A DNA stretch of 24,198 nt from Campylobacteraceae bacterium (GTDB lineage: Bacteria > Campylobacterota > Campylobacteria > Campylobacterales > Sulfurospirillaceae). Below are positions 1-7,044 of this stretch, in pieces. The stretch covers positions 17,550 to 41,747 of the forward strand of contig JAFLKZ010000118.1 of NCBI GenBank assembly GCA_019162915.1. Reading direction: 5' to 3'. Positions within the stretch are counted from its first letter, which is position 1; every line of letters begins with the position of its first letter. The position numbers and the translations under genes are program-made. Below the pieces are notes generated by a model. The model was not told where the DNA came from, made no database searches, and saw only the letters and a list, made by a program, of their open reading frames with translations.

Positions 1-327
1 ATTGTTCAATCAATTGTCGATTCAAGCGATCAAATGAGTAGTAATTCTAAAAAAACAGAAGCACTTGCACAAAGTGCCAACGATGTAGAGAATAAACTCA
101 AAGAAACTTTCAATATCATTAATGCTGTGACTAAAGTGACTGAACACACAGTAGATAGTTATATCCAAACAGGAAATGATTTAGAAATTATCATTAATAA
201 AATTAGTGAAATCAATAAAATATCCAGTGAAAATAGTAGAAGTGTTGAAGAGATTGCTGGGGCAGCTGAGCACTTAAGCAAGATGACTGAACACCTTAAT
301 AGTAAATTAGGTGAATTTAGAACCTAG
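1..327 (+). CDS. methyl-accepting chemotaxis protein, C-terminal fragment
   Basis: The reading frame is open from base 1 and ends at a TAG, giving the last 108 residues of a longer protein whose start lies outside the window. The visible part is a long heptad-rich helix full of Ser, Asn, Glu and Lys. It ends with a segment containing EEIAGAAEHLSKMTEHLNSKL, typical of the distal return helix of the cytoplasmic signalling domain of chemoreceptors, where the family usually has VEEIAAAAEHL. Chemoreceptors are inner-membrane or cytosolic dimers that control CheA through CheW. The sensor domain, any membrane segments and the conserved hairpin tip are not visible, so the ligand cannot be guessed. 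No C-terminal CheR/CheB docking pentapeptide is seen. Family call is confident, subtype unknown. Confidence 0.8.
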   Translation: MVQSIVDSSDQMSSNSKKTEALAQSANDVENKLKETFNIINAVTKVTEHTVDSYIQTGNDLEIIINKISEINKISSENSRSVEEIAGAAEHLSKMTEHLNSKLGEFRT

Positions 328-340
328 GTTGTTTTAACTT

Positions 341-368
341 ATTAGACAAAATTAGTCTTATTTTTTTA
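341..368 (+). terminator. weak hairpin with T tract after the chemoreceptor gene
   Basis: A short stem AGAC (344-347) / GTCT (355-358), flanked by two further A-T pairs across a mismatch, surrounds the loop AAAATTA. It is followed by a run of seven T at 361-367. The stem is short and AT-rich, so intrinsic termination is plausible but not strong. The imperfect dyad could instead be an operator for the following ahpC gene. Confidence 0.35.
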
Positions 369-389
369 AAATAGTTTATCCAATTGAGT

Positions 390-407
390 TGTATAATTTC
401 TGTATAA
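390..407 (+). promoter_or_regulatory. ahpC promoter -10 with an 11-base-spaced direct repeat
   Basis: A perfect TATAAT lies at 392-397, about 38 bases before the ahpC ATG. No good -35 hexamer is seen, which is usual for sigma-70 promoters of Campylobacterota; T-rich DNA lies upstream. TGTATAA occurs at 390-396 and again at 401-407, exactly 11 bases (one helical turn) apart, so a dimeric regulator could bind over the -10. PerR is the obvious candidate, but the repeat does not match a classical PerR box. Confidence 0.5.
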
Positions 408-435
408 ATAAAAATTCTTATATAAAGGTTGTTCC

Positions 436-1032
436 ATGTTAGTAACAAACAAAGCACCAAATTTTACAGCAACTGCAGTTTTAGGTGACAATCAAATTGT
501 CGATAATTTCAATCTTTATGAAAACTTTGGAGCAAAAGGTACTGTTTTATTTTTCTACCCATTAGATTTTACCTTTGTTTGTCCTTCTGAAATTATTGCT
601 TTTGATAAAAGATTAAGTGAATTTAAAGACCGTGGTATCAATGTTATTGGTGTTTCTGTTGATTCTCAATTTTCACATTTTGCTTGGAAAAGCACTCCTG
701 TCAATCAAGGTGGTATTGGCCAAGTTAGGTTTCCTCTTGTAGCTGACCTTACTAAACAAATATCAAAAGATTATGATGTTTTATTTAAAGAGGGTGTTGC
801 GCTTCGTGGTTCTTTCCTTATCGATAGTGATGGCACGGTAAGACATGCTGTTATCAACGATTTACCACTAGGTAGAAATATTGATGAGATGATCAGAATG
901 ATAGATACTATGCTCTTTACCAATCAATATGGTGAGGTTTGTCCTGCGGGTTGGCAAAAAGGGGATGAAGGTATGAAAGCAAGCACCGAGGGTGTTGCGG
1001 ATTATCTTGCACATCACTCTGATAAACTATAA
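436..1032 (+). CDS. ahpC: alkyl hydroperoxide reductase AhpC, typical 2-Cys peroxiredoxin
   Basis: This cytosolic thiol peroxidase reduces H2O2, organic peroxides and peroxynitrite. The 198 residues match the usual length of the AhpC/Prx1 family. The peroxidatic Cys is C49 in DFTFVCPSE, and the resolving Cys is C169 in EVCPAGW, so this is the two-cysteine type working as an obligate dimer. A GGIGQ motif follows TPVNQ. The C-terminal helix carries YL rather than the YF of peroxidation-sensitive enzymes. The start is supported by AAAGG seven bases before the ATG. No AhpF partner is in the window; Campylobacterota relatives usually use thioredoxin. It converges on perR, whose product normally controls genes of this kind. 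Confidence 0.95.
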   Translation: MLVTNKAPNFTATAVLGDNQIVDNFNLYENFGAKGTVLFFYPLDFTFVCPSEIIAFDKRLSEFKDRGINVIGVSVDSQFSHFAWKSTPVNQGGIGQVRFPLVADLTKQISKDYDVLFKEGVALRGSFLIDSDGTVRHAVINDLPLGRNIDEMIRMIDTMLFTNQYGEVCPAGWQKGDEGMKASTEGVADYLAHHSDKL

Positions 1033-1035
1033 ACC

Positions 1036-1047
1036 TTTACATGTAAA
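1036..1047. repeat. dispersed palindrome TTTACATGTAAA, copy 1 (intergenic)
   Basis: Perfect 12-base palindrome three bases after the ahpC stop codon. It overlaps the foot of the ahpC/perR terminator hairpin by three bases. This is the only copy lying wholly outside a gene. Confidence 0.8.
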
Positions 1048-1077
1048 AGGATGAGCTTTAAAACTCATCCTTTTTAT
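1045..1077. terminator. bidirectional terminator between ahpC and perR
   Basis: An 11-base-pair stem, AAAAGGATGAG (1045-1055) with CTCATCCTTTT (1064-1074), encloses the eight-base loop CTTTAAAA. On the plus strand the stem ends in a T-rich tract (1071-1075) followed by ATC. On the minus strand the A run at 1045-1048 supplies the T tract, so the same hairpin can end the convergent perR transcript. Confidence 0.85.
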
Positions 1078-1106
1078 CTTCTGCTTTAAAATAAAACTTT
1101 AAATAC

Positions 1107-1526
1107 TCATTCAATATTTTTACAAAATTTACAACTATTGACCGTCGCTATTACTTCTAATTTTTCTATCTTGATATCTCGAGACTTCTCTAATTTTTCT
1201 TGGTAATCAAATAGGTATTCATTATAATCCATATCTTCAATAGAATGACAATTTTTGCAAACGATGTGAATATGTGGTGAAGAGTCGATATCGTATCGCA
1301 TCTTACCATCTGATGTATTCACTTCTATAACAACACCTTTTTCTTTCAACGTGCCTATATTTTTATAAATAGTTGCTAAAGAGATAGAAGGGTTTTCGTG
1401 TTTAATGGTTTCATATAAATCATCCATACTTGGATGTCTTTTTTGACTCAACTCTTTCAAAATAGCTATTCTTTGAGGTGTTGCTTTGAGTTCTTTTTCT
1501 TTTAGTAAATTTAAAAAATTATGCAT
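1107..1526 (-). CDS. perR: peroxide-responsive repressor PerR (Fur family)
   Basis: This 139-residue Fur-family protein has an N-terminal winged helix with the recognition helix near SLATIYKNI (49-57) and a C-terminal dimerisation and metal domain. Structural zinc would be held by C90-x-x-C93 and C132-x-x-C135. The regulatory metal ligands of Bacillus PerR all have matches: H31, D79, H85, H87 and D98. Asp at position 98, where Fur has Glu, is the residue tied to iron-catalysed histidine oxidation, so PerR rather than Fur is the best call. It likely represses ahpC, catalase and itself. Upstream on its own strand lies an AT-rich 83-base gap with a repeated ATAATT (1555-1560 and 1563-1568) that might be part of an operator. 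Gene order dxs-perR matches C. jejuni as recalled. Confidence 0.9.
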   Translation of the reverse strand: MHNFLNLLKEKELKATPQRIAILKELSQKRHPSMDDLYETIKHENPSISLATIYKNIGTLKEKGVVIEVNTSDGKMRYDIDSSPHIHIVCKNCHSIEDMDYNEYLFDYQEKLEKSRDIKIEKLEVIATVNSCKFCKNIE

Positions 1527-1591
1527 ATTGGTAATCTCACTTTTATTTTCGTCAATAATTCCATAATTTTTCTCAATTTATCGCAAGGAAA

Positions 1592-1618
1592 GTTAACTAA
1601 TATTTTTTATTAATTAAC
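1592..1618 (-). terminator. AT-rich inverted repeat at the dxs 3' end
   Basis: Arms 1592-1602 and 1608-1618 pair over 11 positions with one mismatch around a five-T loop. The stem overlaps the last dxs codons. On the minus strand it is followed by TTTCCTT, a poor T tract, and the stem is almost all A-T. It could end or attenuate the long operon before perR, or be an operator for perR. Low certainty. Confidence 0.35.
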
Positions 1619-3451
1619 TTTTATTCTATTATGTAAAACTTTTTCCGCAAGTTGCTCTACCGTAAGACCCAGCTTTTCTTCTACTAGATTAGTTGCGCCA
1701 TGAGCAATAAAATGGTCTTCGTATTCAAAGGTTACAATCTTTACATGTAAATCATTTTCTTCTTTAAAAGAAGATACGAGAGAACCAACGCCTCCTATTT
1801 TTACACTATCACTAAAAATATACCAGTATTTATAACGTTTAGAAAGTTCGATTAATAGCGTTTCATCAAGTGGCTTTGCAAAACGTAAATCTACAATAGC
1901 AATATCAAGTCCTTCATTTTGAAGTATTTTGGCACACTGTACTGCTTTACCAACACCATTACCATACCCTAGAAATAAAATATCACTTTCACCCTCTTTT
2001 AAAAGTTGTGCTTTTTTATATTCAAATGGAAGAGAAACAAAGGTATCGCACGCAACAAAAGAACCTCTTGGATATCGAATAGCCAAAGGCCCTTTATGGG
2101 TATAAGAGTAATGAATGGCATTCCACATACTCTTTTCATCTCTAGGTGCCATCAGTGTCATATTGGGGATAGCACTTAAAAAAGAAATGTCAAAAACACC
2201 TTGATGGGTTTCGCCATCTTCACCAACAATTCCCGCCCTATCAATAGCAAATACGATATCTAAGTTCATAATACAAGAATCATGGATTATCTGGTCATAC
2301 GCTCTTTGTAAAAATGTAGAATAGATACTGACATAAGGTTTAAAACCCTCTTTTGCCATCGCACACATCGAGGTCACCGCATGTTGCTCCGCTATGGCTA
2401 CATCCCAAAATCGATGAGGATACGTTTGTATCAGCTTACTCAGTCCTGTTCCACTTGGCATTGCCGCAGTAACGCCTACCACATTTTTGTGTTTTTGCGC
2501 TAAATCAAATAGAGCCTCTCCATACATCGTAGTAGCATTTTTGGCGACTCCATTTTTAATAGCTTCGCCACTAGCAACATCAAAAGGCCCAACACCATGC
2601 CATTTTTCATAGCATCCCTCGGCCATTTCATACCCTTTTCCTTTAATGGTTTGAGTATGTACGATAACAGGCTTTTTTAAATTTTTAGCCACTTGCATAG
2701 CTTTAATCAGGCTCTCTAAATCGTGCCCATCAATAGGCCCAATATAATCAATACCTAACTCTTCAAAAAGCATACCTGGTGTAATAAGTTTTAAACTCTC
2801 CTCAAACTTTTTGGCCATATACGTAGCACTCTCTGGTAAATACTGCAGTATCTGCTCCGTTATTTTTTTAATTTTTTGGTAAAAATTCCCCGCCATTGCT
2901 TGTGATAAAAATTTACTAATCGCACCAATTGGTTTAGAAATACTCATTTTATTATCATTCAAGATAATAACAACGGGATACCTTCTATCGCCTAATTCAT
3001 TAAGTGCTTCATACACCATTCCCGCACTTAATGAACCATCTCCAATCAAAGCAACAGGAACGCGCTTCTCTTGTTCTTGCTTCAGTGCAATTGCTTTTGC
3101 CGCACCTACTGCTAAAGAGATAGAAGTAGAGCTATGTCCTGCTACAAAATAATCATAAGGAGATTCAGAGGGTCTTGTGTAACCACTAATACCATTGATT
3201 TCTCTTAAGGTATCAAAATTATCCCATCTATCTGTAATCAGCTTATGGGTATAGGCTTGATGACTGACATCGAAAATAAAAGGGTCATTTTCAACATCAA
3301 ACACATAGTGCATGGCTACAATAAGTTCGACAGCACCCACATTACTGCTAAGATGCCCCCCATTTTTACTCACGGTTTGTATAATTTTTTGCCTTAATGC
3401 TTCACAATACGCATTGAGTTCTTCAATTGATTTTTCACGTAATTTTTTCAT
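1610..3451 (-). CDS. dxs: 1-deoxy-D-xylulose-5-phosphate synthase
   Basis: Dxs condenses pyruvate and glyceraldehyde 3-phosphate to 1-deoxy-D-xylulose 5-phosphate, the first step of the MEP isoprenoid pathway, in the cytosol with thiamine diphosphate. Visible signatures include SHQAYTHK near residue 64, GHSSTSIS near 106, and the ThDP/Mg motif GDGSLSAG (137) through NDN (167). The catalytic Glu is in AIAEQHAVT (about 355), with YPRGSF in the C-terminal part. Length 613 is normal. I chose the ATG at 3451; a GTG at 3460 would add three residues, and neither has a strong ribosome site. It directly follows fliH. One palindrome copy lies inside, encoding L-H-V-K of a conserved region near the C-terminus. 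Confidence 0.95.
   Translation of the reverse strand: MKKLREKSIEELNAYCEALRQKIIQTVSKNGGHLSSNVGAVELIVAMHYVFDVENDPFIFDVSHQAYTHKLITDRWDNFDTLREINGISGYTRPSESPYDYFVAGHSSTSISLAVGAAKAIALKQEQEKRVPVALIGDGSLSAGMVYEALNELGDRRYPVVIILNDNKMSISKPIGAISKFLSQAMAGNFYQKIKKITEQILQYLPESATYMAKKFEESLKLITPGMLFEELGIDYIGPIDGHDLESLIKAMQVAKNLKKPVIVHTQTIKGKGYEMAEGCYEKWHGVGPFDVASGEAIKNGVAKNATTMYGEALFDLAQKHKNVVGVTAAMPSGTGLSKLIQTYPHRFWDVAIAEQHAVTSMCAMAKEGFKPYVSIYSTFLQRAYDQIIHDSCIMNLDIVFAIDRAGIVGEDGETHQGVFDISFLSAIPNMTLMAPRDEKSMWNAIHYSYTHKGPLAIRYPRGSFVACDTFVSLPFEYKKAQLLKEGESDILFLGYGNGVGKAVQCAKILQNEGLDIAIVDLRFAKPLDETLLIELSKRYKYWYIFSDSVKIGGVGSLVSSFKEENDLHVKIVTFEYEDHFIAHGATNLVEEKLGLTVEQLAEKVLHNRIKVN
1740..1751. repeat. dispersed palindrome TTTACATGTAAA, copy 2 (in dxs)
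   Basis: Perfect 12-base palindrome. On the coding strand it spells TTA-CAT-GTA, Leu-His-Val, in the Dxs C-terminal domain. Confidence 0.8.
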
Positions 3452-3463
3452 TTTTAACACTTT

Positions 3464-4264
3464 TTAATTATCTTGTATCAAGTATTTTATTTTTTCAAGT
3501 CTCATCGCTAAATTTCCATCAAAATTTCCAACGTCGCTCAAAATTACTACACCACCCAATGTTATAGAATCATCACTCGTTACTTTGATTTTTTCATTTT
3601 TGAGGTAGGCTTCTTTGAGATCTTCCAAATCTTTTGGATTAACTTTAAGTTCTATTTTACTTGCTTCTTTCAACTCTTTTAATAGCTCCCTAGATAAAGC
3701 TATGGCAACTTTTGAGCTCGAATCAATAAGCTCTTTTTTAATGACTTCCTTGGCTATTTCAAATGCTGTCGCACTCATGTCAGATTCCATTTTTGCAAAA
3801 ACATCTTCCATATTTTTGTAAAGGGTATCAATACTCGTAATGGATTTAAAATATCTCGACTTTGTTTCTTGCGCTGCAAGTTCAAACTCATCTCGGGCTT
3901 TTTGGTAACCCAATGCTTGTGCATTTTCACGTTCACGCTGAATCTCTTCACTAAGTCTATTGTTAAAATCTTGTTCTTGCCTTTCAATTTGCATTTGTAA
4001 TTTGATAATATTTGAAGAAAGTTCATCTGTCTTTTTTAACAACTCTTCAATAAATTGATTTTGTCCTTCTTCCAATTTAGCAACATGTGCGATTTCAGCA
4101 AGCACAGGAGCTACATTTAATGCCATATTATTCTCAGCCATTTCCTCTTCATTTTCTTGTAAAGTATCAGATGCATCTCCTAGGTTTGTACTTAATACTT
4201 TAAACCTATATCGTTGCACGGAGTGTTCTTCAACTTTGGCTTTGTTAATAATATTGGCTACCAT
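3464..4264 (-). CDS. fliH: flagellar assembly protein FliH
   Basis: FliH is the cytosolic stator-like regulator that holds the export ATPase FliI at the flagellar type III secretion gate. About 266 residues are seen. They include a low-complexity N-terminus, a long Glu/Gln/Arg-rich coiled coil in the middle (IERQEQDFNNRLSEEIQRER) and a C-terminal domain with AFEIAKEVIKKEL, typical of the FliH/V-ATPase E-subunit superfamily. The position straight after fliF and fliG decides the call. The ATG at 4264 follows the fliG stop by one base. An alternative TTG at 4273 lies within the fliG end and has GAAGAG just upstream, so the start is uncertain by three residues. FliI is not next to it here; dxs follows. 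Confidence 0.88.
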   Translation of the reverse strand: MVANIINKAKVEEHSVQRYRFKVLSTNLGDASDTLQENEEEMAENNMALNVAPVLAEIAHVAKLEEGQNQFIEELLKKTDELSSNIIKLQMQIERQEQDFNNRLSEEIQRERENAQALGYQKARDEFELAAQETKSRYFKSITSIDTLYKNMEDVFAKMESDMSATAFEIAKEVIKKELIDSSSKVAIALSRELLKELKEASKIELKVNPKDLEDLKEAYLKNEKIKVTSDDSITLGGVVILSDVGNFDGNLAMRLEKIKYLIQDN

Positions 4265-4265
4265 T

Positions 4266-5294
4266 TTAAACAACCATCTCTTCAGCTTCGCCTATTTGCA
4301 TGATACCTTGTTCTGCAAGTTTTTGGACTTCTTCAACAATTTTACGTTGTGACTCTTCAACATCTTTCACTCTTACTGCACCTAAAAAATTCATCTCTTC
4401 TAAGAATGCATCTTGTGCACGTTGTGACATGTTGTCCAAGAACTTCTTTCTCAGATCGTCTCCAGAGCCTTTAAGTGCTACCATCAGGTCTTTTTTATCT
4501 GCTACTTTGAGGATTTCTCGCACTGCATTACCATCTAATTTCATGATATCTTCAAACGTAAACATCATATCTTTGATGATTGAGGCTAACTTTTCATCTG
4601 CTTGTTCTATGTAAGCAATCGTTGTTTTAGAAGCTTTTTGTCCTAATCTATTTAAGATTTCAGCTACAGCACGAGGTCCACCAACTTCGACTTTATACGA
4701 CGTGAGTGATTCTAGTTTATTTTCTAATACTGCAGAAACTCTTTTGACAACGGAAGGAGAAATTTCTCCTAAATTTGCCATTCTAATGGTCACTTCACTT
4801 CTTAGTTGATCAGGAAAAAAGGAAAGCGTTTCAGCGGCACTGGTTGGATCCATGTGTGCTAAAATCAAGGCGACCGTTTGAGGATGCTCGTTGATAATAA
4901 AATCACCTAACTGCTGTGGTTTTATTTGTGAAAGATAGCCAAAACTTTGGGTATTTTCCATTGATTTTGAAAGCTTATCAAGAATTTTTTGCGCACCCTC
5001 AGCACCAAAGGTCCTGTATAAAATTTCTTTTGCATACTCCATACCGCCACTTCTAATGTACTGATTAGATTGTAAAATAACATAAAACTCTTCCAAAACA
5101 GCATTAGCAACAGATTTATCGATATTTTTTGCTGTAGCAATGTATTTTGAGATTTCAGTAACAACATCAATCTCCATATGTGAAAATAAATTGGCAGTTG
5201 AATCTTCCCCTAGTTGAATCAAAAGTATCGCTGCTTTTTCAGCCATCGTTAATTCGTTATATAAGTTTTTTTGCTCTTCCGTTAACTTTGTCAT
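4266..5294 (-). CDS. fliG: flagellar motor switch protein FliG
   Basis: FliG forms the upper C-ring of the flagellar rotor. Its N-terminus binds FliF, its middle binds FliM, and its C-terminal charged helix interacts with MotA to make torque. The 342 residues match the family. The N-terminal domain has MAEKAAILLIQLGED (17-31), and the hallmark EHPQ motif lies at 136-139 in INEHPQTVALILAHMDP. The C-terminal torque region shows DDLRKKFLDNMSQRAQD with the expected charged residues. The ATG overlaps the fliF TGA by four bases, and AAGGAT lies six bases upstream, so translation is coupled. Confidence 0.97.
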   Translation of the reverse strand: MTKLTEEQKNLYNELTMAEKAAILLIQLGEDSTANLFSHMEIDVVTEISKYIATAKNIDKSVANAVLEEFYVILQSNQYIRSGGMEYAKEILYRTFGAEGAQKILDKLSKSMENTQSFGYLSQIKPQQLGDFIINEHPQTVALILAHMDPTSAAETLSFFPDQLRSEVTIRMANLGEISPSVVKRVSAVLENKLESLTSYKVEVGGPRAVAEILNRLGQKASKTTIAYIEQADEKLASIIKDMMFTFEDIMKLDGNAVREILKVADKKDLMVALKGSGDDLRKKFLDNMSQRAQDAFLEEMNFLGAVRVKDVEESQRKIVEEVQKLAEQGIMQIGEAEEMVV

Positions 5295-7018
5295 GAAAGA
5301 TCCTTAGATGCGCTATTTTTTGTCTCGTAATCACTCTCGTTACGTATCATATTTTGCAATAATCCAGAAAACTCTTCACTTTTTTGCTCTGCTAAATTCT
5401 TCAGTTTTTCGAGCAGAACATCGTATTTAAGCGCTTCTTCATTAAAGTCTTTACCGATACCTAGTTGGTCTTCCACTTTTTTACGTGCTTGTTTGAATTT
5501 TTCCAACGTATCTTCAGCTCCATCTTCATCAGTTTTGATATCTTCAAGCTCTTCTTCATAATCTTCAAGCTTATTTTCCACCATCTTTTGACTGAACGGA
5601 ATAATAACTTTCTTATAGAAGACAAAAAGCAATGCACCCACGATAAGATACTTTAATAAAGGAACGAGTGGAGAAATATAATTAGATATTTTATCAACAA
5701 AATCTTTGGTAGGAGCTTTTGTTCCATCACCTGCAAGCGGTTTAAATTCAAGGTTACTTACTGTAACTTCATCGCCTCTTGTTGCATTGAAACCAACAGT
5801 TTGTTTCACAATATCTCGAATAGAATCCATTTGCTCTTTGGCAAGAGGAAAGTACTCTAACTCAGTTTTTTTCTTACCATCTGCGTCTAATCCATATTTA
5901 TAAGAGCCATCCACCACAACAGCAGCGGAGAGTCTTTTTATCTTGGCAAATTCATCTTTAGAATTAACGACTTTTTTAGAAATTTCATAGTTGGTTGTTG
6001 TAGAGTTTTTTTGATAAGTTTCACTTTTTTTATTACTTTCTAATCCTTGCACTGGGCCTATATTGCTAATGGCACCTGGAACGCCACCTACATCTTGAGG
6101 CTCTTTTCCTTCTCTTTTTTCCTCAACATTTTGTTCACTGCGAGGCACTGAATTGGGGTCATAAATCTCACTGACAAAATCTTGTTGCGAGAAATCAAAA
6201 TCAATGGCCACTTTAGCATTGACTTTATCTATTCCACCGATGACAGGCGCTAAAACATTGATGATTTTTTGTTCAAAATTATTTTCAAAATCTTTTTTAT
6301 ATTTTATTTGACTTTTAACAAGTTCACCTTGGAACAGACCATTTTCTTGATCTCCTAAAGGTTCTCCATCTTGATTGACTATGGATACATTTTCAACTGT
6401 TAAATTGGCAACGGACGCTGAAACTAAATTTTTGATACCCATAATTTGCTTAAGAGATAAATTCATACTTGGGCGAATATTGAGAACGATAGAAGCGGTC
6501 GCAAGTGCTTGCTTTTGAGCAAAAACTGTCTCTTTTGGGATAGCTATATGCACACTTGCATTAGCAATAGGCATCAAACTCTCAATTGTTCGAGCTAATT
6601 CCCCTTCAAGCGCTCTAATATATTTTATCTTTTGTTCAAAATCAGTAGCGCCAAACTCTGCTTTATCAAAAATTTCAAAACCAACTTTACTATTTTTAGG
6701 AATACCTTGTGCTGCGATAGCAATTCGCTCTTTATAAACGACATTAGAGGGAACTGCGATAGTACCTTCATTTAAAATTTTATAAGGAATTTTATCTTTT
6801 TCAAGTTGTTGAAGGATAAGTGCAGAATCCCCAGCCGTAGTGTTTTCAAACAAAACACTATATCCATTTGCTACATTTGAATTCGTACTTTTGAAGAGTG
6901 TTAAAAACACTAAAAAACCAATTAATACTGCAATCGAAATAGCAGCAACAATTTTTTGGCGCAGGGTCAAGTTCTGTAATAAAGTGGCTATTTGATTTAA
7001 AAGTGTTTTTAACTCCAT
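5291..7018 (-). CDS. fliF: flagellar MS-ring protein FliF
   Basis: FliF builds the MS ring in the inner membrane around the export gate, the base on which the rotor forms. The 575 residues have a transmembrane helix near 23-43 and a periplasmic YscJ-like ring-building region with GIPKNSKVGFEIFDK and ALEGELARTIESL. A hydrophilic linker follows near residues 300-350. A second transmembrane helix lies near 453-469. The cytosolic acidic tail of about 100 residues is where FliG binds. It starts 16 bases after hisC with a purine-rich AGAAGAGAA ribosome site. No flagellar sigma-54 or sigma-28 promoter fits in the gap, so it is probably transcribed from the upstream biosynthetic operon, an arrangement also seen in C. 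jejuni as recalled. Confidence 0.96.
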   Translation of the reverse strand: MELKTLLNQIATLLQNLTLRQKIVAAISIAVLIGFLVFLTLFKSTNSNVANGYSVLFENTTAGDSALILQQLEKDKIPYKILNEGTIAVPSNVVYKERIAIAAQGIPKNSKVGFEIFDKAEFGATDFEQKIKYIRALEGELARTIESLMPIANASVHIAIPKETVFAQKQALATASIVLNIRPSMNLSLKQIMGIKNLVSASVANLTVENVSIVNQDGEPLGDQENGLFQGELVKSQIKYKKDFENNFEQKIINVLAPVIGGIDKVNAKVAIDFDFSQQDFVSEIYDPNSVPRSEQNVEEKREGKEPQDVGGVPGAISNIGPVQGLESNKKSETYQKNSTTTNYEISKKVVNSKDEFAKIKRLSAAVVVDGSYKYGLDADGKKKTELEYFPLAKEQMDSIRDIVKQTVGFNATRGDEVTVSNLEFKPLAGDGTKAPTKDFVDKISNYISPLVPLLKYLIVGALLFVFYKKVIIPFSQKMVENKLEDYEEELEDIKTDEDGAEDTLEKFKQARKKVEDQLGIGKDFNEEALKYDVLLEKLKNLAEQKSEEFSGLLQNMIRNESDYETKNSASKDLS

Positions 7019-7034
7019 TTATGTTTCTCTTCTC

Positions 7035-7044
7035 TTACATGTAA
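7035..7044. repeat. dispersed palindrome core TTACATGTAA, copy 3 (hisC stop codon)
   Basis: Perfect 10-base core. On the minus strand it is TTTACATGTAAG and contains the last two hisC codons plus the TAA stop, 16 bases before the fliF ATG. It is the only genic copy not read as Leu-His-Val. Confidence 0.75.

Noticed and set aside
4083..4432. ACATGT hexamers at 4083-4088 (fliH) and 4427-4432 (fliG)
   Set aside because: They share the central six bases but lack the TT/AA flanks and are not in the Leu-His-Val frame, so they are not counted as copies of the palindrome.
5291..7034. Possible sigma-54 or sigma-28 promoter for fliF
   Set aside because: Only 16 bases separate hisC and fliF and no GG-N10-GC or sigma-28 pattern was seen there; read-through from hisC is simpler.
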